From Hydra vulgaris (Eukaryota > Cnidaria > Hydrozoa > Anthoathecata > Hydridae), in NCBI RefSeq assembly GCF_038396675.1, contig NC_088929.1:39342501-39406500 (forward strand): DNA of 64,000 nucleotides. Direction: 5' to 3'. Of the stretch, positions 24,801 through 40,336 are shown in pieces (position 1 is the first letter of the stretch; every line of letters begins with the position of its first letter). Below the pieces are notes generated by a model, which saw only the letters and a list, made by a program, of their open reading frames with translations, did no database searches and was not told where the DNA came from. The position numbers and the translations under genes were made by a program.

Positions 24801-25131
24801 TTTAAGTAATATATAATTACGAAGGTTAATAAATGTTGTGTTGTTTTCAATAAAAATATTTATTAATCATGATTACTATTTATTACTGAAAAGAAACCTA
24901 AAAAAAAGCCTAAAATTTTAGAAAGTTTAGTGAAGTATAGTATATACTTCAATTAAGTCAACGCAAATTTTTTTATCCTGTGCCAGATTTACTTACTTGA
25001 AATTTATAGCTCAATAATTAAAATATTTTGAGAAAGATTGTCCATCCGACAAAAGATGCGTTTTTTTAACTGGCCTTCTATTTTTTTCCGGTTTAAGCAG
25101 AATAGAAGGCCGTGTATTTAAGTAGGCCATG
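21855..25131 (+). mobile_element. P1: complete P-like transposon
   Basis: 3277 bp. The left end starts CATGGCCTACTTAAATACAC; the right end is the inverted copy ending GTGTATTTAAGTAGGCCATG. Pairing extends about 60 bp including GGCCTTCTATTCTGCTTAAA. The flanks share TTTGGAG (21848-21854, 25132-25138), 7 bp or 8 bp with one mismatch, close to the 8-bp duplication of P elements. Copy B at about 31461 has the corresponding unoccupied site, GTTTGGAGTACCACAGTG. One uninterrupted transposase gene lies inside, so this copy could be autonomous. Confidence 0.92.
22106..24643 (+). CDS. P-element/THAP9-type transposase, intact
   Basis: 845 residues without interruption. The N-terminal THAP zinc finger (residues 5-85) shows CC-x3-C, Trp35, C53-x2-H56 and the closing PVPTIYP motif. 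The core has the P/THAP9 layout: IIIFDEM (Asp300), VVCDNHASN (Asp381), then a GTP-binding-like insertion starting near FFDTVHLIKNIRNN (Asp418), and DPLERRFGQYRQMSGG (Glu624). These are plausible members of the catalytic acidic set by position, inferred without alignment. The C-terminal region has IAGFIAKKL and a Cys/His-rich patch (residues 720-805). Its length is similar to human THAP9 (about 900) and Drosophila P transposase (about 750). It lies centrally within P1, 251 bp from the left end. The start at 22106 is the first ATG before the THAP Cys pair. It acts on P1 ends for cut-and-paste transposition. It is the only intact transposase in the window. Confidence 0.93.
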   Translation: MVNKCCVVGCTSNYNGGEVIPVFGFPKDDDLRNLWIRFVNRNCWTVSKSSVICLKHFDESLVHKGASEKRFRLLYNLKPVPTIYPASIATASLPGMFIPRKSPTKRIFQEDEYQKFLSNDIIEDLNSLTVADSPIGYSFSKFDDCVVFHKIIQNELHIPEIAECIRIDKNLHVKLFYKNLPVSLPPWLRVTHQCMLKRRSMLENFNSHFSIEKEKLSSILEELKSHQIKKNQIYSSNMLQFALMLRYTSLQTYHLLLKEFPLPSISLLGKLKAGEIDSMKVLKLLHENGSLLNDLIIIFDEMYLQKCAEYSGGDVIGISEENECYRSIVSFMVVGIKENTSCVIKAIPIIKLNSDWLKTEILSLIQSLIKYSFNVRGVVCDNHASNVSSFTKLLDAHGKKPDDLFINVQSQKIYLFFDTVHLIKNIRNNLLNKKRFIFPEFHFSAFKDEIHVQPGEISWKIFHDLLEKDSLLDASLKKAPKINSKVVHPGNYKQNVTVALGIFDETTAAAIKSYFPNRLDIASFLTLFNKWWTITNSKNQFSNNCLGNAAIINDKKPEFFRAFAEWLNKWKNTKIPNFEKYTLSPQTSSALQRTLLCQASLIEDLLEDNYKFILTARFQSDPLERRFGQYRQMSGGRFLVSLKDFIYSEKIIQIKSLIKEGIKIFENDINDVQDTQHARSLMDQIKERDYDCVILSDDSREVATYIAGFIAKKLIKKFKMCCKLLCSQHCQQESNDYSYLNKLSRDGLTTSSLALLEYVCDSFAMLDHVFDVIYRSQMQHRKAAKLVLGSRESYQPFLCSNHQNCGKEIIHTVISNIYFNNIRKRVSDSIVADNIVAFKKRQRKK

Positions 25132-26037
25132 TTTGGAGTACCACAGTGCTATTGGGAATAAAGCCTCAGGGTCCAGTTTTCAAAGTAATATGATCTAAAG
25201 TAATGTTTAAAAAAAATAATATGCTTTAAAATGCATATAGTTATACATATAACTCCTGATAGTTAACTATATGTATAACTAGTTATACATATAATTTATT
25301 ATAAAAACTTATTTTTCTAAGGTTATGCTTGAACAAATTAGTACCAATTAATTCAAGTTCAAGTTTTAGTTAAAGTTTAAGTTAAAGCTCATATTTATTC
25401 ATTGTTTTTGTTAATTTTATATTTATTTGTTCAAATTTATCAATTAGTACTATTTTTTACTACAGTAAGAATGTTTATCATTGTTGAACGTGATTTTATT
25501 AATAACTTAATTTTATTTTATTTTTGATAAAGAAAATTGGGAATTCTTTGACTTTCAAACCAGCATTTCTTTGTGGGACACTGCAGTGTCCCATGCATGC
25601 ATGCTTGGTTTTTGATAACATTTGAACTTGCATCAGTCAATTGTTTGCAGATAATATACTCAAGAACTATATTCAAATATCATATGAACAGGTTAAAGAA
25701 TGTTCATTTGATATTTGACCATCACAAATTTAATAATATTGTTGTGATATGTTATATAAATAATACCATAATAGATTATGATATGAAAATAAGATAGGAT
25801 ATGAAGGCAATGATCAAAGAAAGAAAAACAATGAACAAATAAGAACTTGAACTTGAACTAAATCTTGAATTTGAATTAATTGGTACTAATTTGTTCAAGC
25901 ATAACCTTAAAAAATAAGTTTATATAATAAATTTTATGTATAACTAGTTATACATATAGTTAACTATCAGGAGTTATATGAGAAATTTACTTATAGAAAT
26001 TTAGATGTTTGTTTATTAGTTTCAGAGTATTATATTA
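25132..26037. other. Remainder of copy A between P1 and P2, rearranged inverted repeat
   Basis: 25132-25520 continues the left arm (GTACCACAGTG, TAGTTATACATATAACTCC). At about 25520 it jumps to the inverted copy of 21600-21700 (TCTTTGACTTTCAAACCAGC; GGGACACTGCAGTGTCCCAT). A second inverted piece follows at 25825-25980. In copy B the same material forms long separated arms. Confidence 0.7.
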
Positions 26038-26045
26038 TGTGTGAC

Positions 26046-28935
<2,890 letters not shown>

Positions 28936-28949
28936 AATTTGTATTTTTT

Positions 28950-29544
28950 TTTTTTTTAGAAAATGTTTGAAGAAAGTTATAAGATACTAAAAACCTTGGT
29001 ATTATGCAAGCCGAAGAAAAAATAATATTTTTAATATTCATTTTGGATGTATTGATAATAGCATTTATTTTAAAATAAATTCATTTTGCAACACGTTATT
29101 TAGTTTTATAAAATTTCGTCATAATAGTTTAAGGTAAATCCCACATAGGTTATAGGTGGAAAACATCACATGTAAAAGATCAAAAATGTTACACATTTTG
29201 AATACCAAATGGGATAAAGTAGCAAATACCAGATTAAGTTAAGCCTCTCTGAAAGCTTCGATGATTAATTTTAAATTAAACTATTTAAGTAATTTAAAAG
29301 CTTCGATGATTAATTTTAAATTAAACTATTTAAGTAATTTAAATTAAGTAAATTAAAAGAATTTTAAAAATTATCATAGAAGCATTCGGACTTTCATTTG
29401 TCTAGTATTGACTACTTTTACACCATTTGGATTATACCATGTGGGATTTACCATATGAAACCCACATGGGACTAAATAATACTCCCCACATGGGTTACAG
29501 ATGGAAAAAATCCATGCGTATCCCATATGCGCTTTTTCACTGGG
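28950..29544. repeat. 3' arm of copy A with CCCACATGGG words
   Basis: Matches 38028-38786 of copy B from AAAATGTTTGAAGAAAGTTA to the TTTTTCACTGGG end. A TTTTAAATTAAACTATTTAAGTAA segment is duplicated at about 29265-29340. Copy B has roughly one extra CCCACATGGG module of about 115 bp. Confidence 0.8.
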
Positions 29545-32016
29545 AAATATTCACTCAAGCGTCTAGTTGCGTGGTCTAGAATATCTTGTAGTTTAATTTC
29601 ACAACATGTTTCTGAAACTGTCATTGACTCTGGTGGAGGATAACATTGTTTTTTTGATTCTTTCAAAAGCGAATAACATGGATAAATATTTTTATTAGCT
29701 GCATGAATTATTTCATATTGGCTCCCACAAAAATTGATAATGCTTCCGATGGTGTGTGTTTTTTTATAACATTCGTCTGAATGAAATTGAAGTTTTCTCT
29801 ATATTTGTTTGCCTTTTCCGGTGAGCAGCTAATATCTTTCATTATTCTAGACGCATCACAATGTCCTGCATCACGCTGACTCATTTGGGCAGCATAGGTT
29901 AGTTGTGCATAAGATATTTGGTCTCTCAAAGATTTTGTTCTACGTCTCTTGCTTGGCGAACTCAACAACTAGAAATCTTTTGATGGTCGACCAGGCCTTT
30001 TTATTATACAGGTGGGTAAACTTGTGATATCATTAAGCCATAGTTCATTGTGTTTCAAAAAACGTTTTTCTATGTAGTTAGCAGCTATCCATTTTTATTT
30101 AAAATGAAACTTGAAAGTATTTAAGGTGTTTTTTAGTGAACTTTGTTCATTTTCAGTACATTTTGTAATAATTTTGAGATGATCTTCTAAAAGCAAAAAT
30201 TTGTCATCAATTTTTTTCTTTGGCATCGTTTTATAACATCGTAGAGTTCTTTTTTAGTCATCTCTTTCACCATTGGTCGGGGTTCTGAAAAAAAAAATGA
30301 AATAAGTTTTTATTCAAAAGACAACGTTTTTGTCGTTATTATTTAATCAAAATTAAATTTTAAAAAATGGAAGATTTATGTGGAACATTTTATTTCAAAA
30401 ATGCTAACTAGAATAACTAATGTTTGAGTTACATAAAAAATCTTTGCTAAATTCGGCTTAATTCATATACGAAAACAGTTTTGAATATAGTTTTTACAAA
30501 AAAAAATCAAACAATTTTAGTCTCGAATATATATTTAAAAAAATCTCACTTTGTTAAGTAAAATGAAGAAACTATACATTTATTTTGTATGTACATACCT
30601 TCTTCTTCAACGTTCATCGTGATTTATTAAAGGTTTTACAGCATAGAAGCTTAAATGGCAATGTCGCCGCAATTTTAAAACAATCTGTCTAATTATGGAA
30701 TTTAAAGGAACAAACCCAGTGAAAAATAAAACCGCGTCCCACATGGGTTACGCGTGGGTTCCGTGTGGGATTGATGGGATTTACGTGGGACGGATTTTCC
30801 CATGTGGTATCCGTATGGAAATTTGTCACCTTAAACCCATGTGGGTAATCCCACATGGGTTACATGTGGGAACCATATGGTATTTACACACATGGGAAAT
30901 CCCACGTGGGTTTCCTGTGGGATTTGTATGGGAATTAATTTAAAAGCTGGTAACTAAAAAAAAAACTAAAAAAAAAAATTTTTAAATCGACATTGCATTG
31001 CGTTACATTTATATTGTGTGAAAATATTTTATATTAATAGATAGAATGGCAAGCAAGTATGTAAGTACTACGAATAATGTTTATCTTTCTTTATAGAAAA
31101 AAGATTAAGATATGTTCAAATAGACGTATTATTAGGATAATATAATAGTTATTTGAATTTAGATTTTGAGTTAGTTATTTGCAAACAATTAACTGATGCA
31201 AGTTGAAATGTTGTCAAAAACCAATCTTGCATGCATGGGACACCGCAGTGTCCCACAAAGAAATGCAGGTTTGAAACTCGAAGAATTCCCAATTTTCTTT
31301 ATTAAAAAAAAAAAAAGTAGGATGGAGATGGGTTTCTGTAACTTTTTTTATGCTCCAAAACTTTTAATTTTAGATATAATAAGGTCCTTAAGACTTAAGG
31401 GACTTACGAACTACATTGAGGAACAAGAACAGAATATTTACAGAAACTTTTCAATTTTTAGTTTGGAGTACCACAGTGTTATTGGGAATAAAGCCTCTGG
31501 CTCCAGTTTTCAAAGTAATATGATCTAAAGTAATGTTTAAATAAAATAATATGCTTTAAAATGCATATAGTTATACATACAACTCCTGATAGTTAACTAT
31601 ATGTATAACTAGATATACATATAATTTGTTATAAAAACTTATTTTTTAAGGTTATGCTTGAACAAATTAGTACCAATTAATTCAAATTCAAGATTTAGTT
31701 AAAGTTCAAGTTAAAGTTCTTATTTATTCATTGTTTTTGTTAATTTTATATTTATTTGTTCAAATTTATCAGTTAGTACTATTTTTTACTACAGTAAGAA
31801 TGTTTATCATTGTTGAACGTGATTTTATTAGTAACTTAATTTTATTTTCAATATATTTTGACAACACCCTTTACATTTTAAATGATGACAGCTTTACTTT
31901 TCTATTGATGTTAAATTTATTACGTTTCAATAACTCAGATTGAATCTTAACTAAATTATTGTAAGCTTTGTAGGGGTTTGTTGTATATCAAATGGTGTTG
32001 TAAATAAAGTAAAAAT

Positions 32017-32301
<285 letters not shown>

Positions 32302-32603
32302 ATTCATTTTATAAAACAGAGACTGACAACTGATAATTAATGGATGTAAATACAAATTATAAAAATCATGTAAACTTCATTTATTATTTCTAAATACTAT
32401 ATTAATGTTAGTCGACAAAGTTAAAATCAATTTAGAGCATTGTTATTAGTTCTTTTGCGATTCGCACTTCCACTTCTGTCTCTCAAATTTATAAAATAGG
32501 TGGTCAAAGCTTGCTCAATAGGTAGGTTATCAGCATAACAATGCTTTTTTCTTACACTTTTTTAAGAGAAATATGGCAAATTGATTACTTATTTTACCTA
32601 AAT

Positions 32604-33067
32604 CATAGGGTCATCTATGCATAATGATGTCAGATGATGACCCGTTTATTGAACACCTTCACCCTTTATCAAACTCAGTCAATTTTTTGCCATCTCCCAT
32701 TGAAAATGATGTCAGTTTTTGTTATCATATTATGATGGTATATCTGAATTGTTAATATAATATAAAAAATGCATATACCATCAATTTTTTTCTGGTTCAA
32801 TTATACATTTATTCTCAACAGTACTACAGTTTTAAGCAACAAAAGCAAGAAGTTTTTAGACATTGTTGGTGTAAATACCTCTAAAACCTTCTCATATCTA
32901 GCATATATTGTTTTACTTTTTTTTTAAATTAAATATGTTACTTTTTTTTTTAATTCAATTTTTTAATTGACATTATTTTGGTCTCAACTTCCCCTCCCCA
33001 TTGTCAATTATTGTTAAACTCACACTGCCCCTCTATCTACTGGCATCATTTATGGATGATCCCATAG
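32604..33067. mobile_element. Probable MITE in the loop of the long inverted repeat
   Basis: The left end CATAGGGTCATCTATGCATA (about 32604) pairs imperfectly with the right end CATTTATGGATGATCCCATA (about 33067). A TCATCTATGCATAATGATGT block resembles termini seen in many animal MITEs. There is no coding content, and the target duplication is unclear. Confidence 0.4.
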
Positions 33068-33073
33068 CCTAAA

Positions 33074-33076
<3 letters not shown>

Positions 33077-33170
<94 letters not shown>
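33077..33170. repeat. (TA)n microsatellite
   Basis: Nearly uninterrupted TA adjoining the right arm of the long inverted repeat. Confidence 0.95.
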
Positions 33171-34233
33171 TCTTTTTACTTTATTTATAACACCATTTGA
33201 TATACTACAAACCCCTACAAAGCTTACAATAATTCAGTTAAAATTCAATCTGAGTTATTGAAACGTAATAAATTTAACATCAATAGAAAAGTAAAACTGT
33301 CATCATTTAAAATGTAAAGGGTGTTGTCAAAATATGTTGAAAGTAAAATTAAGTTACTAATCAAATCACGTTCAACAATGATAAACATTCTTACTGTAGT
33401 AAGAATAAGTACTAGTTAACAAATCTGAACAAATAAATATAAAATAGTGAAAAAACAATGAACAAATAAGAACCTGAACTTGAACTAAATCTTGAATTTG
33501 AATTAATTGGTACTAGTTTGTTCAAGCATAACCTTAAAAAATAAGTTTATATAATAAATATTATGTATAACTAGTTATACATATAGTTAACTATCAGGAG
33601 TTATATGTATAACTGCATGAATTTTAAAGCATTTAATTTAATTTATATATTACTTTAGATCGTATTACTTTGAATACTGGACCCAGAGACTTTATTCCCA
33701 ATTACACTGTGGTACTCCAGATTAAAAATGGAAAAGTTTCTGTAAATATCCTGTTTTTGTTCCTCAATGCACTTCGTAAGTCCCTAAAGTTTTATGAACT
33801 TTATTATATATAAAGTTAAAAGTTTTGGAGCATAAAAAGTTACAGAAACCTCCATATGTCCTTCCTATTTTTTTTTTTTTTTTAATAAAGAAAATTTGAC
33901 TTTCAAACCAGCATTTCTTTGTAGGACACTGCAGTGTCCCATGCATGCATGCTTGGTTTTTGACAACATTTGAACTTGCATCAGTCAATTGTTTGCAGAT
34001 AATATACTCAAGAACTATATTCAAATATCATATGAACATGTTAGAGAATGTTCATACGATATTTGAACATCACAAATTTAATAACATTGTTGTGATATGT
34101 TATATAAATAATACCATAATAGATTATGATATGAAAATAAGATAGGATATGAAGGCAATGATCAAAGAATAAATTTACTTATAGAAATTTAGATGTTTGT
34201 TTATTAGTTTCAGAATATTATATTATGTGTGAC

Positions 34234-37200
34234 CACAGCCTTCTATAATAACAGGCCTTGACATCGCGCAACAAAGTTGTTAAATTGAAGGCCAATTCCT
34301 AAAACTGTGTTTACATTTTCATCTTTTAACATTAGACGAAAGTTTGTGTTCATGCTTTTTTAATAAATCTTTAAAATTTGATTGGTTTATAAATTAGATA
34401 TTGCAACTTCAAGACGATAATGTTGTAAGGTTCAAGGCGTTACATTGTAAGATAATAGTATTGTCAAACTAACGGTAAGTTTTTTTAATAATTAAAATGC
34501 CTTTAAAATGCTGTGTATCTCTTTGCAAGTCGAACTATCTCAACTACAACAAAAATATCAATTTATACAACTACAATATCAATACTCAACTACAACAAAA
34601 ATATCAATTTATAAATTCCCGAAGAATCTAGAGGAGAGAAAAAGATGTAGTGAAGCTATTCCAAGAACTGGTTTTATTGTTACAGACTATACAGCAGTAT
34701 GTCAACTTCATTGGCCAAATGAAGCACCTTTTGAAAGCAAAAATGGGAAGCAACGACCTTTAAACCCACCATCTGTTTTTAAAATTTTACGCCTAGTTGT
34801 TTAGCCACACCAGCAAGTTAAGTTAGAAAAACTGTAACTTCAAGCGGTTTTCGAAGCATTTTACGAAATGAGGTAAATGATTTTCTATAAGAGGATGAAC
34901 TTATATTTGACGATATTCAATCTTTGTTAAGTGATAATAACGATGTTAATGTTTTCCAGCTTAATAAAAAAAGTTTACACATGCAATCAAAAATGTACAA
35001 ACTTGGTGTTCCATTATTTATTTTAGTAATTTTCAATGATTATTCATTTGTAATTAACCATAATGGCACAACTTGTAATATTTCATCTTTAGCTGTAAAC
35101 AAATTAAAGTTAATAAAAACAAAATCAGCTTTATTTGAAGCAGTTAGATTTTTAAAAAATAAAGAAAGTTCGCTTCAGTTAAATATTCTATTCGAACACC
35201 TTAATGCTAAGAGAAAAGTTAATGTTGGTGAAGTTTTATATACTCCAGATATTATATGTAGAGCATATGAGTATTTTGCTATGCGACGAAGTTTATATGA
35301 TTGTTTGTGTATTGACTACAAGTTGTCAAGTATAAGGACTTTAACAAGATTGACTTCAAAAATAAGCTCAATGGAGGACCTAAGTTTTATAAATAGTATT
35401 TTTATGAATTTAAATCCATTGAAAAGAACTTCCATACTACTAATTAATGAGGTCTATGTCAAAGCTTCATTACTTTACTAAAGAGGTGCTTTGTTTGGTC
35501 AAGCAGTAAACTACCCTGAAAAGTTAGCTAAAACAATTTTATCATTTATGATTAAATGTCTTTTTGGAGGTCCAGAATTTATATGTAGAGCTCAACCTGT
35601 TGCAAATTGTTCCTCTGAATTTCAGTTTTCTCAATGTCAACAAATTGTTCATACAATAAATAATATTAAAAATAGTAAGACATTGGTAATAATTACTGGT
35701 GGTAACCGTGTAAATCAAAGATTTTTTGGAATGTGTAAAACAGTTGATAGTAAACCATGGTTAACAAGATCAGGTATATATTTTTTTTATGATTATGTGC
35801 ATCTCTTAAAATCTATACGAAACAATTGGTTGACAGAAAAGACTGACGAACTTCAATTTTTAAACAATAAAGAACTGGCTTTGGCTAAGTGGAGTAATTT
35901 ATAAACTTTTCTAAATCACTCCACTTAGCCAAAGCCAGTTCTTTTAATCTAAAACTTTAATTTAAAAACTGAGTGCAATTGTCTTTTTAAACTCTCTAAA
36001 CTTACTGCTAAATCAGTTTATTCAAAACCAATAGAGAGACAATCTGTAAAGTTTTGTTTGTCTGTTTTTTGTAAAGAAACAGTAGCTGCATTAAGAACGC
36101 ATCTAGAGATTGAAAATAAAGCATTTGAAGGTACTGCTGTATTTATTGAAAAAATATTTTTTTTTTTCGAATGTTGTTAATGTCAAAGCACCTGGTGCTG
36201 GCATTCGGTTTAGAAATGAATTATGCGGAGAAATCCACTCAGTTGGTGATCAACAGTTACAACTGCTACGAGATATTGCTGAACTGTCAAATTTTATGAA
36301 ACCTACAGGTAAGCGTGTAAAACAGCTTACGCTAGATACTAGCAATGCAATAGCGCATTCATGTTATGGCTTTATTGATCTCGTAGAAACTTTGTTGAGT
36401 AATGGAGCAAAGTATGTCTTATTAGGTTGGTTTTCAACAGATCCACTTGAAAAAGCTTTTTCTAAGCTTCGACAGGGATCTGGAGGTACTTACTTTATAA
36501 ACGTTAAATCTGTAATTGAAAAAATTAATATTCAACATACTAAATTGATATTACAACTTGACATTCCTGTTGATGGTATTGATGGTCATAGTTGTGACAT
36601 ATGTTTTAGAGATATTTCTACTGATGAAAAAGAACTTCTAGATAATATACATGATCTTGAAAGCTCAGTTAATAAATCTACATTAGTGGCTATAGTTTAC
36701 ATAGCTGGCTATGTGCAAAAAAGCGAAATAAAAATTTATGATGATTCTACCAATTATTATTATAAATATGGAAGTTATCTGTATAGCCTAAACAGAGGCG
36801 GACTTGAAATTCCTTCTGATACTCTTGTCTAATGGTCAATATTTTGCTTTTTTTTTTTATATATATATAGAGATGGGTTCAAGGTGCTACTGACCCTTTA
36901 TGCAGAACATTCTGTGTTACTCAGTTTCAGTTCATTGCTGCTAAATATAGATTTAAAATCACAAAAAAACTGCTAAAGAATTACTCACTAATTACCACTC
37001 CCAAAGTACTAAAGCTATCATAATTTATGTGAAAATTAGTTTTGTATTTTATTATGCAATTTACTTGTTATGTTTTTTATTTTCTCATTAGCCTATATGT
37101 CTCTCAATATGTTTGGATTTGTAAATATTTACCCTGTTGAGATATATTGATAAAACTTTTTTTTTGCTTGAATCGACTTTTGTTGGTGTTTTTTATTGTT

Positions 37201-37553
37201 GGTAATTTTTATTGTTGCCATTTTTAGCAAAAAAAATTAAAAATACAGTTATCTTTCTAATATATAGATATATACTTTGTTATAGTTCTGCTTGTTATTG
37301 ATACTATTTAATATTACATAAATTTTCTTAATGAAATTTGAAATACGAAAAATATGATTATCTTTTAACAATTTTTTGGTTTTCTTTTTATATTTCCGTC
37401 TTTACTAGAGATTATTATTAGAAAGCATAGACTGCCATTACACCCTACCTAATATAAAAATATATCAATATAAGTAAAAGTGAAAGTTTAATCGGCCTTC
37501 AGTTTTTACGGCATTTTGCGCGATGTCAAGGCCTGTTATTATAGAAGGCCGTG
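34234..37553 (+). mobile_element. P2 in copy B: full-length P-like element
   Basis: 3320 bp. The left end is CACAGCCTTCTATAATAACAG; the right end in reverse complement is CACGGCCTTCTATAATAACAG. Pairing covers GGCCTTGACATCGCGCAA. The flanking duplication TGTGTGAC (34226-34233) and TGTATGAC (37554-37561) is 8 bp with one change, the P-element hallmark. The same left junction occurs in copy A, so P2 entered the progenitor of A and B. Confidence 0.92.
34497..37023 (+). pseudogene. P2 transposase relic (copy B)
   Basis: Less damaged than in copy A. The THAP start at 34497 (CCVSLCKSNY) is followed by a short repeat expansion that breaks the finger. 34924-35481 is open through LLINEVYVKASLLY (the Asp of the FDEM-equivalent block reads Asn here). 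35491-35904 holds ITGGNRVNQRFF (Gly where copy A has Asp) and YDYVHLLKSIRNNWL. 36110-36832 holds GWFSTDPLEKAFSKLRQGSG and IAGYVQKSEI. Near 35905-35945 a piece of the gene is duplicated inverted (AAGAACTGGCTTTGGCTAAG and its complement), adding a hairpin in the coding region. Stops and frameshifts show it is inactive. Confidence 0.88.
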
Positions 37554-37872
37554 TGTATGACGAAAAAGTAAAGATATTTTTGCATCCACTGGCTATTGCA
37601 CCCAAGGTCTACATCATTGAAAAAGTAGGTTTTTACATTTTTTGTTTTGTTTTTTTGTTTAACTACTTATCCTAATTGATCACTTTTTTTCAGGATTCTC
37701 CTCATGGGTTCAAGCTCGTTACGCATAATATGTGTTCAATTACCCATAATACGTTAGTCATTGTAAGTAATAAATTAGAAAATAATTATTTGTGAAATGT
37801 TGTAGTCATTAATGATTTCAACCTGGCTAATAAATAAAATTGCTCGACTAATAAGGTTCCTTTTTAAAATTG

Positions 37873-37885
37873 TTCTCTCTCTGTG

Positions 37886-37967
<82 letters not shown>

Positions 37968-37970
37968 ATA

Positions 37971-38001
<31 letters not shown>
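37873..38001. repeat. (CT)n followed by (TA)n microsatellite
   Basis: CT repeats at 37873-37902 run into TA with a few TATG and TACA variants. Confidence 0.9.
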
Positions 38002-38504
38002 TTGTATTTATTTATTTTTTTTAGAAAATGTTTGAAGAAAGTTAGAAGATACTAAAAAACTTGGTATTATGCAAGCCGAAGCGATTTAATTAATTCAATC
38101 GATAAAAAACGACGTGTTAAGCGCAAAAGAAAAAATAATATTTTTAATATTCATTTTGGATGTATTAATTAATAGCATTTATTTTGAAATAAATTCATTT
38201 TGCAACACGGTTTTTAATTTTATAAAATTTCGTCATAATAGTTTAAGGTAAATCGCACTGGTTATAGGTGGAAAACATCACATGTAAAAGATCAAAAATG
38301 CTACACGTTTTGAATACCAAATGGGATAAAGTAGCAAATACCAGATTAAGTTAAACCTCTCTGAAAGCTTCGATGATTAATTTTAAATTACTATTTAAGT
38401 AATTTTTAAATTAAAAGAATTTTAAAAATTATCATAGAAGCATTCGGACTTTCATTTGTCTAGTATTGACTACTTTTATACCATTTGGATTAAAATATGA
38501 GGCA

Positions 38505-38786
38505 TTTAAGATCTATAACATGTAGTATTTTCCACCTATATCCCATGTAGGATTTACCACATAAAACCCATGTGGGATTTACCATATGAAACCCACATGG
38601 GACAAAATAATAATCCCCATATGGGTTACATATGGTAAAAACCCACGCGTATCCCATATGGGATTTACCATATGGAATCCATGTGGGATTTACCATATGA
38701 AACCCACATGGGACAAAATAATAATCCCCACATGGGTTACATATGGAAAAAATCCACGCGTATCCCATGTGCGCTTTTTCACTGGG
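38505..38786. repeat. 3' terminal CCCACATGGG modules of copy B
   Basis: Two similar modules of about 115 bp, each with CCCACATGGGACAAAATAAT and CATATGG or CATGTGG palindromic words, before the TTTTTCACTGGG end. Copy A has about one module. Confidence 0.8.
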
Positions 38787-39441
38787 AAGACTTATATTTA
38801 GAACTTTGATGGAAGAAAACATTCCAAGAACAGTACAAGAACACACATAGCATTTTCTTTATTTGTTTTTTTTTTACCTATAATTTATGTAATTATTGGG
38901 TGTTTAATAGAATATATATATATATATAAATAATACTTTTAAAAGTTGTGTTTGACAGGAAGCGTAAAAAACAAATACAATGAGCTCACGCGAAGTCCAA
39001 GTTTAAACTTTTTTTATACCTGGAAGGGGGAGTGGGCAACACTAAAATTGTTGTTTAGTGATGTAGCCTTTATAAATCTTTCATGATATATAGTTAATAG
39101 TATACTTTTACAAAATTTTTGTAATCGACTTTTGATCGACTATTACTTTGAAATACCCCAATGTGCGACGGTGCACACCGATCGCGGACGGCATGAACTA
39201 TCTTATCTTGATTTTTAGAGACCAATAAACGTCAATAACGTAAATACATCTATTATTAGTTGGTAAAATAAAAATTTTTAAATGTCCAAAAAAAGTTCAA
39301 TATTATTTAATTAAATATGTGTAAATACAAATAAAATATTTTTTCTGTATTGTATTTAAATATCATTAAATTGTGGGGGCCCCGAATTTGAGGGGGCCCC
39401 TGGGCTGCAGCCCACTCAGCCCTCCCCTAAATCCGGCCCTG
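38787..39441. other. 5' terminal remains of Transib (to 39165) and of hAT (39171-39441)
   Basis: 38787-39165 is Transib upstream sequence ending at CCCCAATGTG. CGACG at 39166-39170 is its target duplication. 39171-39441 is hAT 5' sequence, with GGGGGCCCC words and the terminal CCTAAATCCGGCCCTG. Confidence 0.8.
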
Positions 39442-39449
39442 AAGATCGT

Positions 39450-39849
39450 AATGACCTTAGCACGAATCCCTTAACAAAACTCTATTTTCTTCTACAACAA
39501 AAGCATCTACATACTATATAAAATATATATATAGCGAGAATATATAATCACTAAATATATCATATTTAGTACTCTACATACTTCAGAAGTGAACTCATTA
39601 TAAAACATAACAAATCAATATGCAGTATAGCAACTAAAAATATTTTTTTAAAAATCAAGAATACTTTTTGTTAAAAAAATGATTTTTTCAATAGATCGTT
39701 TGAAAAAGGAATAGGTCAAGGCATACTTGTTACTGCCGCGTTTTTTACTTTTTCGTTATAACGATTGGTTGGTTTTTTGATTTACTCTTAACACATCCTC
39801 TTGTATTTTGTTATAAAAAAAATATATATACTATTATACTATTATATAT

Positions 39850-39945
<96 letters not shown>

Positions 39946-40336
39946 TTTTACTGATTTCTGTCTGATTTTCGAAGAACGTTTTTTCACTTATCTTTTTTAG
40001 AGGAAATTCTAGATATAGGGACTTTTTTTTAGAAATAAAAGCGCCCGTGCAGTCGGCCATGTAAACCCATACTGAATTTAATTTTTATATAAAATAAAGG
40101 AGGACTAGGTATAATATTATTATCATAAATTTAACTAATCCATATGAATATTCAGAAATAACAACTTTGTTTTAATTATTTCATTCAATCAGATCGAAAT
40201 ATCATATATATTATTATGACCAGTGAACCAGAATATTGTTTTACAATTGTATTCGAATATTGATTTTTAATTTTTACTAAACATTTAACACATTTCTATA
40301 TTTTCTTAAATTATTATATGTATTTTGTAGTTTATA
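39450..40336. other. Noncoding flank with a TA tract
   Basis: Contains (TA)n at 39850-39941 and otherwise nothing recognisable. Confidence 0.6.
39850..39941. repeat. (TA)n microsatellite
   Basis: Uninterrupted TA of about 92 bp. Confidence 0.95.

Noticed and set aside
30695..30943. Plus-strand frames such as MGYAWVPCGIDGIYVG here, at 63073-63459, and related frames at 21108-21305 and 38490-38846
   Set aside because: They are read-throughs of the CCCACATGGG terminal repeats, repeated wherever a CCCAGTG end occurs.
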